Positions 44,043-54,064 of a DNA stretch of 64,000 bases are shown one piece after another. Source of the stretch: Gemmatimonadota bacterium. Lineage in GTDB: Bacteria; Gemmatimonadota; Gemmatimonadetes; Gemmatimonadales; Gemmatimonadaceae. The stretch covers positions 1-64,000 of the forward strand of contig JAJPIS010000020.1 of the NCBI GenBank assembly GCA_021324635.1. Reading direction: 5' to 3'. The stretch's first letter is position 1. Each line of letters opens with the position of its first letter. The position numbers were made by a program, and so were the translations under genes. The notes under the pieces were generated by a model. It searched no databases and was not told the origin of the DNA. It saw only the letters and a program-made list of their open reading frames with translations.

Positions 44043-45298
44043 CCCGGCCCGTCATTCGATGCGGCCCGCTGCGCGCCGCGTGCGTCGCGGGCGTGCTCCT
44101 CTGCACTGGGCCCGGCGGCGCACAGGCGCCACGCCGCGGGACGGCCGCCGTCGCGTCGGCCCGGCCGCCTGCCGGGTGGGCTGCGTTCACGCAGCTGTTC
44201 GACACCGCGGCCGATCGGGACAGCATCGTTGGCGCCGCCGTGGTCCTCGTCCGCGATGGGCAGGTGGTCGCGCATCACGAGCATGGCTTCGCCGACCGCG
44301 ACCGGCGCGAGCGGATCACGCCGGCGACCATCTTCCACTACGGGTCGATCACCAAGACGCTCACCGCGATCGGGATCATGCAGCTCCGCGACCGCGGCCG
44401 GCTCACGCTCGACGATCGCGTGGACGGGTATATCCCCGAGCTGCGCCGGGTGCACGACCCGTATGGGTCGATGGACAGCGTCACCATCCGCATGCTGCTC
44501 TCGCACTCGGCGGGCTTCCAGAACCCGACCTGGCCGTACAAGCAGGGCAAACCGTGGGAACCGTTCGAGCCCACGACCTGGGAGCAGTTGGTGGCGATGA
44601 TGCCCTACCAGGAGCTGCTCTTCAAGCCGGGGTCGCGGTACAGCTACTCCAACCCGGGGTTCATCTACCTCGGCCGGATCATGGAGCAGCTCTCGGGCGA
44701 TCCCTGGGAGTCGTACGTGCAGAAGAACATCTTCAATCCTCTGGGGCTCACGCACAGCTACTTCGGCATCACGCCGTACTATCTCGTTGCGGACCGATCG
44801 CACAACTACACGCTGGTCCGCGACTCCGCCGGTCGGGAGGTGGTGCGGGACAACGGGACGGAGTTCGACCCCGGGATCACGATCCCGAACGGCGGATGGA
44901 ACGCTCCGCTGGGGGACCTCGCGACCTACGTCGCGTTCCTCACCGGCGCCGCACACGGCGATCCGGCCCTCGCACGCGTGTACGACACCGTCCTGCCGGC
45001 CGCCAGTCTGCGCGACATGTGGCAGCCGCGTTACCCGACGGCCCTCGACGGCACCGACACGCCATCGGACTCGGTCGGCATGTCCTTCTTCATCGCCCAC
45101 CGTGCGGGCGGGCGCTACATCGGTCACACCGGTAGCCAGGCGGGCTTCCTCGCCTTTCTCTACCTGAACCCCGCGAACCGGACCGGCGTCGTCGCCGCGT
45201 TCAACACCGCCAGCGACCTCCCGACCGGCGGAGGCCCCACCGCGCAGCCGTCCGCGTTCCAGCGCATCCGCGATGCTGCCCTGGACCTCCTGAACTAG
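44039..45298 (+). CDS. Exported serine hydrolase (beta-lactamase-fold)
   Basis: Enzyme of about 419 residues with a signal peptide (ends GPGGAQA). The class C beta-lactamase/DD-peptidase fold is intact: Ser103-x-x-Lys106 in FHYGSITKTLTAI, YSYSNPGFIYLG with Tyr203 and Asn205, and IGHTGSQAG as the HxG-type motif. It should hydrolyse or rearrange D-amino acid peptides, esters or lactams in the periplasm. It overlaps the AlkA gene by 4 nt, so it may be translated from the same message. An 18-bp hairpin terminator lies downstream at 45471-45511. Confidence 0.91.
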   Translation: MTRPVIRCGPLRAACVAGVLLCTGPGGAQAPRRGTAAVASARPPAGWAAFTQLFDTAADRDSIVGAAVVLVRDGQVVAHHEHGFADRDRRERITPATIFHYGSITKTLTAIGIMQLRDRGRLTLDDRVDGYIPELRRVHDPYGSMDSVTIRMLLSHSAGFQNPTWPYKQGKPWEPFEPTTWEQLVAMMPYQELLFKPGSRYSYSNPGFIYLGRIMEQLSGDPWESYVQKNIFNPLGLTHSYFGITPYYLVADRSHNYTLVRDSAGREVVRDNGTEFDPGITIPNGGWNAPLGDLATYVAFLTGAAHGDPALARVYDTVLPAASLRDMWQPRYPTALDGTDTPSDSVGMSFFIAHRAGGRYIGHTGSQAGFLAFLYLNPANRTGVVAAFNTASDLPTGGGPTAQPSAFQRIRDAALDLLN

Positions 45299-45470
45299 CC
45301 GTTCGGCCCCCGCGCCCCGTCAGGCCGCCGTCCGAGTGCACGGCGCGACCGCCGTCCCGTCATCCCCGGTATCGGATCCGCCTCCGCGACGCGAGACCGC
45401 CACGGTTCACCGCGTGTCCGGTCTCTGCTGCTCCGCTCCGACTCCCGCCTCACTCGTCGTTGCTGTTCCC

Positions 45471-45511
45471 GATGCCGGAGCCCCCGCGCGAAGCGCGGGG
45501 GCTCCGGCATC
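45471..45511. terminator. Strong bidirectional hairpin terminator
   Basis: A perfect 18-bp stem (GATGCCGGAGCCCCCGCG at 45471-45488 with its complement at 45494-45511) encloses a CGAAG loop. It lies between two convergent serine-hydrolase genes ending at 45298 and 45547. Confidence 0.85.
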
Positions 45512-45546
45512 ATCCAGATAGACCGCTTCCCCTGCCGCCCCGAGCG

Positions 45547-47049
45547 TCACTCACGCGCGAACAGGAATTCCTGAATCTTCCCATCGGGCGTGCGATACAT
45601 GAGCGCTCCGGCGGGCTGCTTGCCGGCGACGAACTTGATATCGGCGACCTCCATCCCACCACGCTCGCTCGTGTGGTCCACCTCGACCTTGCTGATCGGC
45701 CCGAGCGCACCGAGCGACCGACGTGCGCCCGCCACCAGCTCCGGCGTCAGAAACGCGCTGTAGTCGTCGCCGAGTGTCGACCGGTCCACGCGGCCGCTCG
45801 CCAGCGCCGTGAGGAACGTGCGGGCCGCGTCCACGGCCGGTGGCCCGCTCACCACCGGGACGTCGGTATGGGGGACGAGCTTCTCCAGGATCGCCTCCTC
45901 GAGGTTCCCCAGCGCGGCGAAATCGGTGTTCGCCATCAGCACGATGGCCGACCGCGTCGACGGCACGACGACGTTCTCGGCCACGAACCCGCTCACGGCG
46001 CCGCCGTGCGCGACCACAACCGCCGGTCCCTGATCCCGGATCCCGAGGCCGCACCCGTAGCCCGACGTCCGGCCGTCGGCGAACCGCCGGGCGGTCGTGA
46101 GCGTGCGATAGGACCCAGGATCCAGCACCTTCCCCCCGATCAACGCGAGGTCCCACGTCAGCAGGTCCCGCGGCGTCGACCAGATGGCGCCGGCGCTGCC
46201 GGCCCATCCTCTCCCTTCGGGCCTGGCAGGGATCGGGTTCCCGAGCGCGAAGCTCGTATAGCCGCTCGCCATGTCCGCGCCCGGGCCACCCGGAAGGGGA
46301 TCGTACTGCGTGCGCGTCATTCCGAGCGGGGTGAAGAAGCGCTGCCCGAGAAACGTCCCGAACGGCTGACCGCTGACCTTCTCCACGACCCGGCCCAGAA
46401 TGAGGAAATTCGTGTTGCTGTACGACCACCGCGTTCCAGGCTCGAAGTCGAGGGGGCGCGTCGCGTACTCGGCGATGATCGAATCGGCGGTCGCGTCCTT
46501 CTGCATCTCGCGGTCGACGAAGTCGAGCGGATAGAAGTCGCGGTAGCCGGAGACGTGCTGGCCGAGCTCGAGGAGCGTGATGTCGTTGGCCCGGGTCAGC
46601 GTCGGGAAGTACTTCGCGACCGGGTCGCTGAGCGAGAGCTTCCCGGCCTGCGCGAGCAGGAGCACGGCCGAGCAGGTGAACTGCTTGGTGACCGAGCCGA
46701 TCGCGAACATCGTCGTGGGCGCGACGGAGTCGGGCGTCCCGAGCGCTTTGACACCGTAGCCCCGTGCCAGCACGATCGAGCCGTTCTGCGCCACGCCGAC
46801 CGACAGGCCCACCAGGTGCTTCTCGGCCACCGTCTTCCGAATCATGCTGTCGAGCTGTGCCGGTCGCACGGGAGCCGGCTGTGCGGCAGCCGGGATCTGG
46901 GCCGCGGGCGTCGTGTCCTGAGCCGTGGTGCCCGCGTCCCGCGCGCCGTCCCGCGGGCGTCCGCACGCCACGCATGCGAGGATGGCGGCAGCCGTGCCGG
47001 CACGGACGGAGCGGAGCGGATGGCGCGGTAGCAGGGAAGGGGTCATCAT
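45547..47049 (-). CDS. Serine hydrolase lipoprotein (beta-lactamase-fold)
   Basis: Enzyme of about 500 residues. The N-terminus has a lipoprotein signal with a cysteine at about 26-29 (ILACVACG), then a Pro/Ala/Thr-rich linker. The fold is intact: Ser119-x-x-Lys122 in FAIGSVTKQFTCSAVL, Tyr210-Ser-Asn212 in SYSNTNFLILGRVVEKVSG, and VAHGGAVSGFVAENVV as HxG. The region beyond the fold (about 395-500) has the DUF3471-type layout. It probably acts on D-amino acid peptides or esters in the envelope. The start is uncertain because two ATGs are adjacent and neither has a strong ribosome binding site. Confidence 0.9.
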   Translation of the reverse strand: MMTPSLLPRHPLRSVRAGTAAAILACVACGRPRDGARDAGTTAQDTTPAAQIPAAAQPAPVRPAQLDSMIRKTVAEKHLVGLSVGVAQNGSIVLARGYGVKALGTPDSVAPTTMFAIGSVTKQFTCSAVLLLAQAGKLSLSDPVAKYFPTLTRANDITLLELGQHVSGYRDFYPLDFVDREMQKDATADSIIAEYATRPLDFEPGTRWSYSNTNFLILGRVVEKVSGQPFGTFLGQRFFTPLGMTRTQYDPLPGGPGADMASGYTSFALGNPIPARPEGRGWAGSAGAIWSTPRDLLTWDLALIGGKVLDPGSYRTLTTARRFADGRTSGYGCGLGIRDQGPAVVVAHGGAVSGFVAENVVVPSTRSAIVLMANTDFAALGNLEEAILEKLVPHTDVPVVSGPPAVDAARTFLTALASGRVDRSTLGDDYSAFLTPELVAGARRSLGALGPISKVEVDHTSERGGMEVADIKFVAGKQPAGALMYRTPDGKIQEFLFARE

Positions 47050-47301
47050 GGAGCGTGAGTATGCGCGCCCGGCCGAGGGGTGGCAAGCAGCGCGGCCACG
47101 GCATGCCGGGCGGGCCGGGTTGCCCCGGGTGGCGCGACGCCGGCTGGTTCGTCCCCTTCGGGTGGCGCAACCGGACTCGTCGCGACGGTGGAGGACGGTG
47201 GAGGTGCATCTGAGGTCTCGGGACACGGTTGCACGCGAGGGCCGGAGCGGTGCCGGTCGGAGCCGCCGGACCCCGGACGGCCGCGGCGTGCGGTGGACCG
47301 T

Positions 47302-49578
47302 ATGAGGCGCGACTCGCAGGAGTCCCCCAGTTGGGCCGCCTACGCGGGCGGCACCCGGGTCGGCGGGAGTCTGCTCGCGCTACTGGGCTCGGTCGGACTC
47401 GTTGCGCACCTCACGGGGGCCGCTCCCCTCCTCCCGGCCAGGCCCGGCCTCGAGCCGGTGGCGTCGGTCGCCGCGTTCGTGTTCGCGCTTCTGGGCGCGA
47501 GCCTCTGCACCCTCGGTAGCACGTCGCCGAGCGCCCGTCCAGCCACGCGCGCGCTCGTCGTGGGCTCGCTCGTCATCGCCGCCGGCCGGATCGTCGAGAT
47601 CGCGACAGGGACCGACCTGCACGTCCCCTGGGTGGCGGGGCTCGAGCAGTGGCAGCGATTGACGGGACGCATGGGGTTGGTCACGAGCCTCTGTTTCGTC
47701 ATCGCCAGCCTGGCGCTGCTCGGCGAGACTCGCGCGTCGCCGCGTCGGTCGAGCATCGACCCGACGTCGATGGCCGGTGTGCTCGTGGCGTCGGCCGGTC
47801 TCGTCGTCTCCCTCGGCTACATGTACGGCGCCCCCGTGCTGAATCGGGACGGCAGCCCGGCGCTGCCCTTTCCGGCGTCCATCCTGTTCGTGGTGCTCGG
47901 CCTCTCGCTGGTCATCCCGGCCCGTCTCCGCGACCGGGCCGCGCGGCAGATGCAGGACAGCAGCAACCGGAGGCGGGTCGAGGCTGGCCTGATCCGGCAG
48001 GGTGTCATCGTCGAGACGATTTCCGACGCCGTGGTGGTGACGGACCTGAGCGGGCGAGTCACCGACTGGAACCCGGCCGCCGAGCGGATCTTCGGCTACC
48101 CGGCGGCGGCGATGCTCGGCCGGGAGGCGGCCCGCGTGCTCCGCCCGCGGCACCACCCGCCGCTCGGACGGGCCATCCGACGGCGTCTCGTGGTCGACGG
48201 ACGATGGTCCGGCGAGCTCGCCTTCGTCCGGCGCGACGGCGCGGCGGGGATCGCCGACGTGGTCGTCGTGGTCCAGCGCGACGCCGCCGGGACGCGTGTC
48301 GCGTGGATCAGCGTGAGCCGCGACGTGACCGAACGGAAACGGACCGAGGAGGCCCTGCAACGCGGCGAGGAGCAACTCCGGCGATCCCAGCGGCTCGAAG
48401 CGGTCGGGCAGTTGGCGGGCGGCATCGCCCACGACTTCAACAACATGCTGACCGCGGTCAAGGGTTACAGCGCGCTCCTCCTCAGCCAGATCGACCCCGG
48501 CGACCCGCGGAGCGAGGACGTCCGCCAGATCGATCGCGCGGCCGACCGCGCCGCGGCGCTCACGCGCCAGTTGCTCGCCTTCAGCCGTCGACAGCTGCTG
48601 CGGCCGCGGATCTTCGACCTGAACCGGACCGTGACGGAGTTGGAGCAGATGCTGCGCCGACTCGTCGCCGAGGACATCAGGCTGGTCACGGCCCTCGAGC
48701 CGCGCCTGCGCTGCGTCCGCGCCGATCCCGGGCAGATCGAGCAGGTGATCATGAATCTCGTCGTCAACGCCCGCGACGCGATGCCCCACGGCGGGACGCT
48801 GGCCATCACGACCGCCAACGTCGCGCTCGACGCCGGCGACGCCGCGCGCCATGCGTCGATCAGCGCTCCGCCGGGTGCGTACGTGATGCTCGCCGTGAGC
48901 GACACCGGATGCGGCATGGACGCCGCGACCCAGGCGCGCGTCTTCGAGCCCTTCTTCACCACCAAGGAGCCGGGCAAGGGCACCGGCCTGGGCCTCTCGA
49001 CCGCCTACGGCATCGTCAAGCAGTCCGGCGGCGGGATCTGGTGTGACAGCGAGGTCGGCCTCGGGACGACCTTCAGAGTCTATCTCCCGAGCGCGGACGG
49101 CACCGTCGAGCAACCGGCCGGGGCGGAGGCCAACCGGAGGGTCCGGAGCGGGTCCGAGACCGTGCTCCTCGTCGAGGACGATGCGGCCGTCCGGACGATG
49201 GTGCGGCGCGTCCTCCTCGAGCACGGCTATCGCGTGCACGAGGCCTCCGACGGGGCGGCTGCGCTCCGCCTCTGTGAGACCGTCGGGGAATCCATCGATC
49301 TGATCGTCACCGATATCGTGATGCCGGAGATGAGCGGACCCGAGCTGGCCCGCCGTGTCCATCTTCGCCGGCCGGACATGCAGGTGCTGTACATGTCGGG
49401 CTACACGGACGACGCGGCGCTGCGGGAGAGCTTCCTGCCCCCCGGATCGCCGTTCATCGAGAAGCCGTTCGCCCCCGACGCCCTCGCCACCCGCGTCCGG
49501 GATGCGCTCGACGCGCATCGCGCCGCGGGACATGTTACCGACGTCACGGAGTGTCGCGACCCGACACCCATTCCCTGA
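47302..49578 (+). CDS. Hybrid membrane histidine kinase with PAS and receiver domains
   Basis: Protein of about 758 residues. About six hydrophobic segments (residues 15-215) form a membrane sensor module. A PAS domain follows (about 235-345) starting [23 protein letters not shown]. The HisKA motif is [22 protein letters not shown] with phospho-acceptor His377. The HATPase has [25 protein letters not shown] and [21 protein letters not shown] receiver domain (about 620-740) ends the protein, with Asp671 in [17 protein letters not shown]. No output domain follows it, so a separate effector or phosphorelay must exist. The next gene is an M1 peptidase 9 nt downstream. Confidence 0.92.
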   Translation: MRRDSQESPSWAAYAGGTRVGGSLLALLGSVGLVAHLTGAAPLLPARPGLEPVASVAAFVFALLGASLCTLGSTSPSARPATRALVVGSLVIAAGRIVEIATGTDLHVPWVAGLEQWQRLTGRMGLVTSLCFVIASLALLGETRASPRRSSIDPTSMAGVLVASAGLVVSLGYMYGAPVLNRDGSPALPFPASILFVVLGLSLVIPARLRDRAARQMQDSSNRRRVEAGLIRQGVIVETISDAVVVTDLSGRVTDWNPAAERIFGYPAAAMLGREAARVLRPRHHPPLGRAIRRRLVVDGRWSGELAFVRRDGAAGIADVVVVVQRDAAGTRVAWISVSRDVTERKRTEEALQRGEEQLRRSQRLEAVGQLAGGIAHDFNNMLTAVKGYSALLLSQIDPGDPRSEDVRQIDRAADRAAALTRQLLAFSRRQLLRPRIFDLNRTVTELEQMLRRLVAEDIRLVTALEPRLRCVRADPGQIEQVIMNLVVNARDAMPHGGTLAITTANVALDAGDAARHASISAPPGAYVMLAVSDTGCGMDAATQARVFEPFFTTKEPGKGTGLGLSTAYGIVKQSGGGIWCDSEVGLGTTFRVYLPSADGTVEQPAGAEANRRVRSGSETVLLVEDDAAVRTMVRRVLLEHGYRVHEASDGAAALRLCETVGESIDLIVTDIVMPEMSGPELARRVHLRRPDMQVLYMSGYTDDAALRESFLPPGSPFIEKPFAPDALATRVRDALDAHRAAGHVTDVTECRDPTPIP

Positions 49579-49587
49579 GATCCCGCC

Positions 49588-51705
49588 GTGTTGCGGACAC
49601 CCACGCCTCGTTCGACCCCGCGCCATCGGCGCCCACTCACGCGCGGGCCACTCGCGCTCCTCACGGCCGTCATCGCGGCCGCTTGGGCCCGGCCGGGCCG
49701 CGCCCAGACACAGCCCTCGGTGCCCCTGGCCCCCGCGGTCACCGCGGCCGGGCGACGGCCCGTCCCGGGCCCCGTGTACCAGATCCCGGAGTTCACGCGC
49801 GCCGTCGATCGCGGGACGCGCACGAGGACCGGCCGGCCGGGCGCGGCGTACTGGGTCCAGCACGCCCGCTACGCGATCGACGCGCGTCTCGACGTCGGCA
49901 CGAACCGCGTCTCCGGGCACGAGCGGATCGTGTACCTGAACGAGTCGCCGGACACGCTCCGTCGTCTCGCCGTCTACCTCCGGCAGAACGCGTTCGCGGC
50001 CGGCAATCCGCGCCGGCAGCCCGCCCCGATCACCGGCGGCGTGACGCTCGGATCCGTCTCGGCCGACGGCGAGGTGATCCCGCCCCAGTCCACGCGGGTC
50101 GCCGCGGTCCCGATCACGCTCGTCGGGGCGCACCCGGTCCACGCGCGGAGCGGGTACGTGGTCGAGGGCACGGTCATGTGGATCCCGCTCCCGTCGCCGC
50201 TACTCCCGCACGACAGCGCCCGACTCGAGCTCTCCTGGTCGTATAGCCCGCCGCCCTCCCCATCCGACGGGCGGCAGGGCCGCGAAGATCACCATCTCTA
50301 CTTCATGGGATACTGGTACCCGCAGGTGGCGGTGTACGACGATGTGAGCGGGTGGGTCACCGACCCGTATCTCCTGGAAGCCGAGTTCTACATGGACCCG
50401 GCGGACTACGACGTGCGCGTGACCGTTCCGCATGGCTGGTCGGTGGGAGCGACCGGGACACTCGAGAATGCCCGTGAGGTGCTCTCACCTGGCGCGCGGG
50501 CGCGGCTCGCGGAGGCCCGCCGCACGGGGCGCGTGGTGCACATCGTCACCCCTGGCCCCGCGGCGGCATCGGCGTTCAGCGGCCGTGGACCGACGGCCAC
50601 CTGGCACTTCACTGCCGCCGGGGTCCGGGATTTCGCCTGGGGAACGAGCGACCAGTACGTGTGGGACGCCACCCGCGCGGTGGTCGCGACCGACAGCGCC
50701 GGATCTGCCGCGTCCGGGGGCGGGCCGCGCGACACGGTCGATATCTCGAGCTTCTATCGCATCTCCAAGCCGGCGGCAGCGTGGGCGATCGGCGGCGCCC
50801 GGTTCACGCGCGACGCGATCGAGCAGCTCTCGGCCTACCTCTGGGCCTACCCGTGGCCGCAAATGACCTCGATGGAGGGGGTGCTCGAGAGCGGCGGGAT
50901 GGAGTACCCGATGATGACGCTCATCTCTCCCTGGGCCGACACGCTGTCGCTGGCGGGAGACGTCATGCACGAGACGGGACACATGTGGTTCCCGATGCAG
51001 GTCGGGTCCAACGAGACGCGCTACCCGTGGATGGATGAGGGGTTCACGCAGTTCGATGTCGCGCAGGGGATGCGGGTGCTCTACGGCGAGCCCCGCAGCG
51101 GCGGCCGCCCCAACGACTCGGAGGAGGGGCAGCGCCAGCTGTACCTCGGCGCCGCCCTGGCGGGCGACGACATGCAGTTGATGTGGCCCGGCGATCTGTA
51201 CCCGCAGGACCTCTACTTCACCATGTACTACGACAAGACCGCGCAGGTACTGGCCGCGCTGCGCGGCGTGCTGGGGGAGGCGGCGTTCCACCGTGCCTTC
51301 CGCGAGTACGGCCGCCGCTGGGTCGGCAAACATCCGTACCCATACGACTTCTTCGATGCCATCGCCGACGTCGCGGGCCGCGACCTCTCCTGGTTCTGGA
51401 CGACCTGGTTCTACGAGCCCTGGCCGCTCGCCCAGGCGATCGCCTCGGTCGACCCGCAGGGCGACTCGACCGCGATCACGATCGAGGATCGCGGGCTCGC
51501 CCCGATGCCGACCCCGATCGCGGTCTCCCGGGCCGACGGCACCGTGCAGCGGCTCGACGTCCCGGTCGATGTCTGGCTCGCGGGCGCCCGGCGCCACGTG
51601 GTCCGCGTCCCGTCGACGCCGCGCGTGGTGAAGGTGGAGATCGATCCGGCCGGGCTCTTTCCGGATCTCGAGCGGAGCAGTAAGGTGTGGCAGGCATCGC
51701 CGTGA
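49588..51705 (+). CDS. M1-family metallopeptidase, exported
   Basis: Protein of about 705 residues starting at a GTG with a Sec signal ending PGRAQ. It has the M1 aminopeptidase layout. The zinc site is HETGH (461-465) in DVMHETGHMWFPM, with the third ligand Glu484 in YPWMDEGFTQF, exactly 18 residues later. The exopeptidase motif region reads MEGVLESGGMEYPMMTL. C-terminal helices include VLAALRGVLGEAAFHRAFREY, the usual M1 segment. It should trim peptides in the periplasm or outside the cell. It follows the hybrid kinase gene closely and may share its transcript. Confidence 0.91.
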   Translation: MLRTPTPRSTPRHRRPLTRGPLALLTAVIAAAWARPGRAQTQPSVPLAPAVTAAGRRPVPGPVYQIPEFTRAVDRGTRTRTGRPGAAYWVQHARYAIDARLDVGTNRVSGHERIVYLNESPDTLRRLAVYLRQNAFAAGNPRRQPAPITGGVTLGSVSADGEVIPPQSTRVAAVPITLVGAHPVHARSGYVVEGTVMWIPLPSPLLPHDSARLELSWSYSPPPSPSDGRQGREDHHLYFMGYWYPQVAVYDDVSGWVTDPYLLEAEFYMDPADYDVRVTVPHGWSVGATGTLENAREVLSPGARARLAEARRTGRVVHIVTPGPAAASAFSGRGPTATWHFTAAGVRDFAWGTSDQYVWDATRAVVATDSAGSAASGGGPRDTVDISSFYRISKPAAAWAIGGARFTRDAIEQLSAYLWAYPWPQMTSMEGVLESGGMEYPMMTLISPWADTLSLAGDVMHETGHMWFPMQVGSNETRYPWMDEGFTQFDVAQGMRVLYGEPRSGGRPNDSEEGQRQLYLGAALAGDDMQLMWPGDLYPQDLYFTMYYDKTAQVLAALRGVLGEAAFHRAFREYGRRWVGKHPYPYDFFDAIADVAGRDLSWFWTTWFYEPWPLAQAIASVDPQGDSTAITIEDRGLAPMPTPIAVSRADGTVQRLDVPVDVWLAGARRHVVRVPSTPRVVKVEIDPAGLFPDLERSSKVWQASP

Positions 51706-51830
51706 CCGCGGCAAACACGTGACCGCGCATGACCCGCCGTACCCGCGCCTCGCCCGCGCCCGGCCAACCGACGCCGCGCGGTCGGCGTAAGGCACGGGAC
51801 AGCGGCGCCGACCATGCACCCGGACTTTCC

Positions 51831-53342
51831 ATGGCTACCGATCCCATCGCTCCGTCGCTCCGGATTGCCCTCGCGCGCCGTCCGCACCGTGCACCGGTCG
51901 GGGCGATCCTCACGGCATGCGCGTTGGCGAGCCTCGCAGGCTGCTCGCATGATCGCACGACCGGCGTCGGGCCCCTGGCGTTCGCGGCTCCGCTCGCGAT
52001 CACCAGCGCCACGGTCAGCGCCAATCCGTTCAACGCGCTGTCGACGGTCGTCACGTTCACGACCACCGGTGCCGACTCGGCGCGGGTCATTTCGATCAGC
52101 TCGACCGAACCGGATGACCGCGGGGTGACCCCGTTCACGCGGATCCAGGGCGGCACGGGGCGGATCGTCACTCTCGGGCTGCTCCCGCGGTCCACGTACA
52201 CGCAGACGCTTCAGGTGTGGGGTGGCCGGCATGTGATCACCCAGGCGCTCAGCGCGCAGACGGGCGACCTGTCGCCGTACCTGAAGAAGATCTCCCTGCA
52301 TGTGACCGGCACCTTCGGCCCGGGGTACACCGTCGTCTCGCCGGCCGCCTATCTCCCCGGCGACAGCGTCGTCGTGGTGGCGTTCGATGCGATCGGGCGC
52401 GTCCGATGGTATCGCTGCTTCCCGCCCGTTGGCGGCGCCGAGAGCAAGCAGCAACCCAACGGGCACTTCACGGTTGCCCTCGGCCCCTCGCTGGGCTTCG
52501 GTCCGGTCGGGGACCAGTACGTGGAGTTCCTGCCGAGCGGGGAGCAGGTCGCGACGTACGGCACGGCGGGCTCCGTGCTGACCGATCCGCACGACGTGCT
52601 CCTCACCGGAGACTCGCTCCACCCCACGGCCCACTTTCTCACGTACACGTCCCGTCCCTTCGACTTCTCCCCGCTCGGCGGTCCGGCCAACGGGATCGGC
52701 ATCGGCCATCAGGTCGTGCGACAGGGACCGGCCGGGACCCAGGTCTTCTGGGACGCGTGGGACCACTACGGCATCGCCGACTGGATCGAGCCGACCGGCG
52801 TGGCGTCGCCGGGTGACTTCGACCATCCCAACTCGCTCGCCTTCGACCTCGCCGGCAACTACATCGTCTCCTTCCGCAATCTGGGCGCGGTCATCGCGCT
52901 CGACGCCCAGACGAGCGCCACCCTCTGGCAGCTCGGGGGACGCGCGAACCAGTTCACCATCGTGGGGGATCCCCTGGGAGAGTTCAGCGGTCAGCACGGA
53001 GTGAACATGCTGCCCAACGGACATCTGCTCCTGTACGACAACGGGCTCCGACACTCGCCGCCGCACAGCCGCGCCGTGGAGTACGCGCTCGACCTGTCCC
53101 GCCATGTCGCGACGATGGTGTGGGAGTACGAGCCCAGCCCGCGCATCTTCACGACGATTCTCGGGTCGGCACAGCGGCTGCCGAGCGGAAACACGCTCGT
53201 GGGGTTCGGGTACGTCGGCCAGATCCACGAAGTGACGCCGGGGCGGCAGGTCGTCGGACGTGCGACATTCTCGCTCGACGGTAGCCCGATCTTCTATCGG
53301 GCCCACCGGATACAGTCCCTGTACCAGTACCTCGGGCCGTAA
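51831..53342 (+). CDS. Arylsulfotransferase-like (ASST) lipoprotein
   Basis: Protein of about 503 residues with a lipobox in ALASLAGC. A beta-sandwich-like N-terminal domain (about 50-130) precedes a propeller with the features of bacterial arylsulfate sulfotransferases: GDFDHPNSLAFDLAGNYIVSFRNLGAVIALD, GEFSGQHGVNMLPNGHLLLYDNGLRHSPPHSRAVEY and AHRIQSLYQYLGP. ASST enzymes move sulfate between phenols through a histidine intermediate. The HGVNMLPNGHLL segment is where the active-site histidine would sit, but I cannot assign it. The ATG at 51831 is chosen because it opens a clean signal; 51729 is open too. Confidence 0.8.
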   Translation: MATDPIAPSLRIALARRPHRAPVGAILTACALASLAGCSHDRTTGVGPLAFAAPLAITSATVSANPFNALSTVVTFTTTGADSARVISISSTEPDDRGVTPFTRIQGGTGRIVTLGLLPRSTYTQTLQVWGGRHVITQALSAQTGDLSPYLKKISLHVTGTFGPGYTVVSPAAYLPGDSVVVVAFDAIGRVRWYRCFPPVGGAESKQQPNGHFTVALGPSLGFGPVGDQYVEFLPSGEQVATYGTAGSVLTDPHDVLLTGDSLHPTAHFLTYTSRPFDFSPLGGPANGIGIGHQVVRQGPAGTQVFWDAWDHYGIADWIEPTGVASPGDFDHPNSLAFDLAGNYIVSFRNLGAVIALDAQTSATLWQLGGRANQFTIVGDPLGEFSGQHGVNMLPNGHLLLYDNGLRHSPPHSRAVEYALDLSRHVATMVWEYEPSPRIFTTILGSAQRLPSGNTLVGFGYVGQIHEVTPGRQVVGRATFSLDGSPIFYRAHRIQSLYQYLGP

Positions 53343-53468
53343 GGCTGAGCTTCGTTGCCCCGCACCGCGGGCGCGTGGTATCCTCAAGGCCGCACCGCGC
53401 GCTCGCTCCCGCCGAGCCGAGTGCGCCGTGGCGGCTGGGATGTTCCACCCACACGCGAGGGTACCGCT

Positions 53469-53699
53469 ATGGAACGGCAACGGGCCCAGGACCGGATGGT
53501 CGCGGACTGTCGGCGTTTTCCAAGTGACAAGAACTGCAGCCTCACCATCGCCGGCACCGAGGACGAGGTGCTGGCGGTCGCGGTGCGGCACGCGGTGAAC
53601 GAGCACGGCCACGCCGACACCCCTGAGCTGCGGAACCAGATCCGGGGGCTGCTACAGCCGGAGCGGAGTGGCGCCGAGGCCGTCGGCCGCATGGCCTGA
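53469..53699 (+). CDS. Small DUF1059 protein
   Basis: Protein of about 76 residues. It matches the small DUF1059 family: MVADCRRFPSDKNCSLTIAG, then EDEVLAVAVRHAVNEHGHADTPEL. Two cysteines lie at the N-terminal end and the two histidines in the helix. Members are often near stress genes; their function is unknown. The ATG at 53469 is preceded by GAGGG. It has no signal peptide. Confidence 0.85.
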   Translation: MERQRAQDRMVADCRRFPSDKNCSLTIAGTEDEVLAVAVRHAVNEHGHADTPELRNQIRGLLQPERSGAEAVGRMA

Positions 53700-54064
53700 G
53701 ATGCGGGGGCCGCCGGCGAGCCGTCCGCCACGGAGGGCGGCTCGCGGAAGGGCCACTCGCGGAAGGGCCACTCGCGGAGGCACCCCGGTTCCCGCCAGAT
53801 CGCTCCGGCCATCGGTCGGAGCGATCTCCGTTTCCGGGTGGACCGACCGCCGGGGCGACGCCGCGAGCCGCGTCCCGGTAGTGGGTCAACGTGACCCACT
53901 ACCCGCGTCCCCGGCGCCTTGTCAGGCCCGTGGCCCGACACTATACTCGCGACGATCCGGAACCGGAGCCGTCCGGCGGGGCCGTCCCAGAATTCGGGAC
54001 AGCGTCGCCGTCTGAGCGCGGCCCGTGATCCCGCCGTCGTCGTCCCCTCCACCCTGGGTGCTGC
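53700..54064. other. Intergenic region with tandem repeat and inverted repeat
   Basis: This 365-nt stretch precedes the copper-type operon. It contains a 15-bp repeat (CTCGCGGAAGGGCCA) in about 2.6 copies at 53741-53780 and a perfect inverted repeat at 53877-53903, described separately. It presumably holds the operon promoter. No gene is seen. Confidence 0.5.
53877..53903. promoter_or_regulatory. 12-bp perfect inverted repeat (operator or terminator)
   Basis: GGTAGTGGGTCA (53877-53888), spacer ACG, and TGACCCACTACC (53892-53903). It lies 162 nt upstream of the LVIVD gene and 178 nt after the DUF1059 gene. No U tract follows, so it could be an operator for the downstream operon or a GC-type terminator for DUF1059. 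Confidence 0.5.

Noticed and set aside
47380-50142. 920-residue minus-strand open frame
   Set aside because: It is antisense to the hybrid histidine kinase and the M1 peptidase, both of which have complete catalytic motifs.
53741-53780. 15-bp repeat as a regulatory array
   Set aside because: Only about two and a half copies with no recognisable binding motif; it is too short to interpret.
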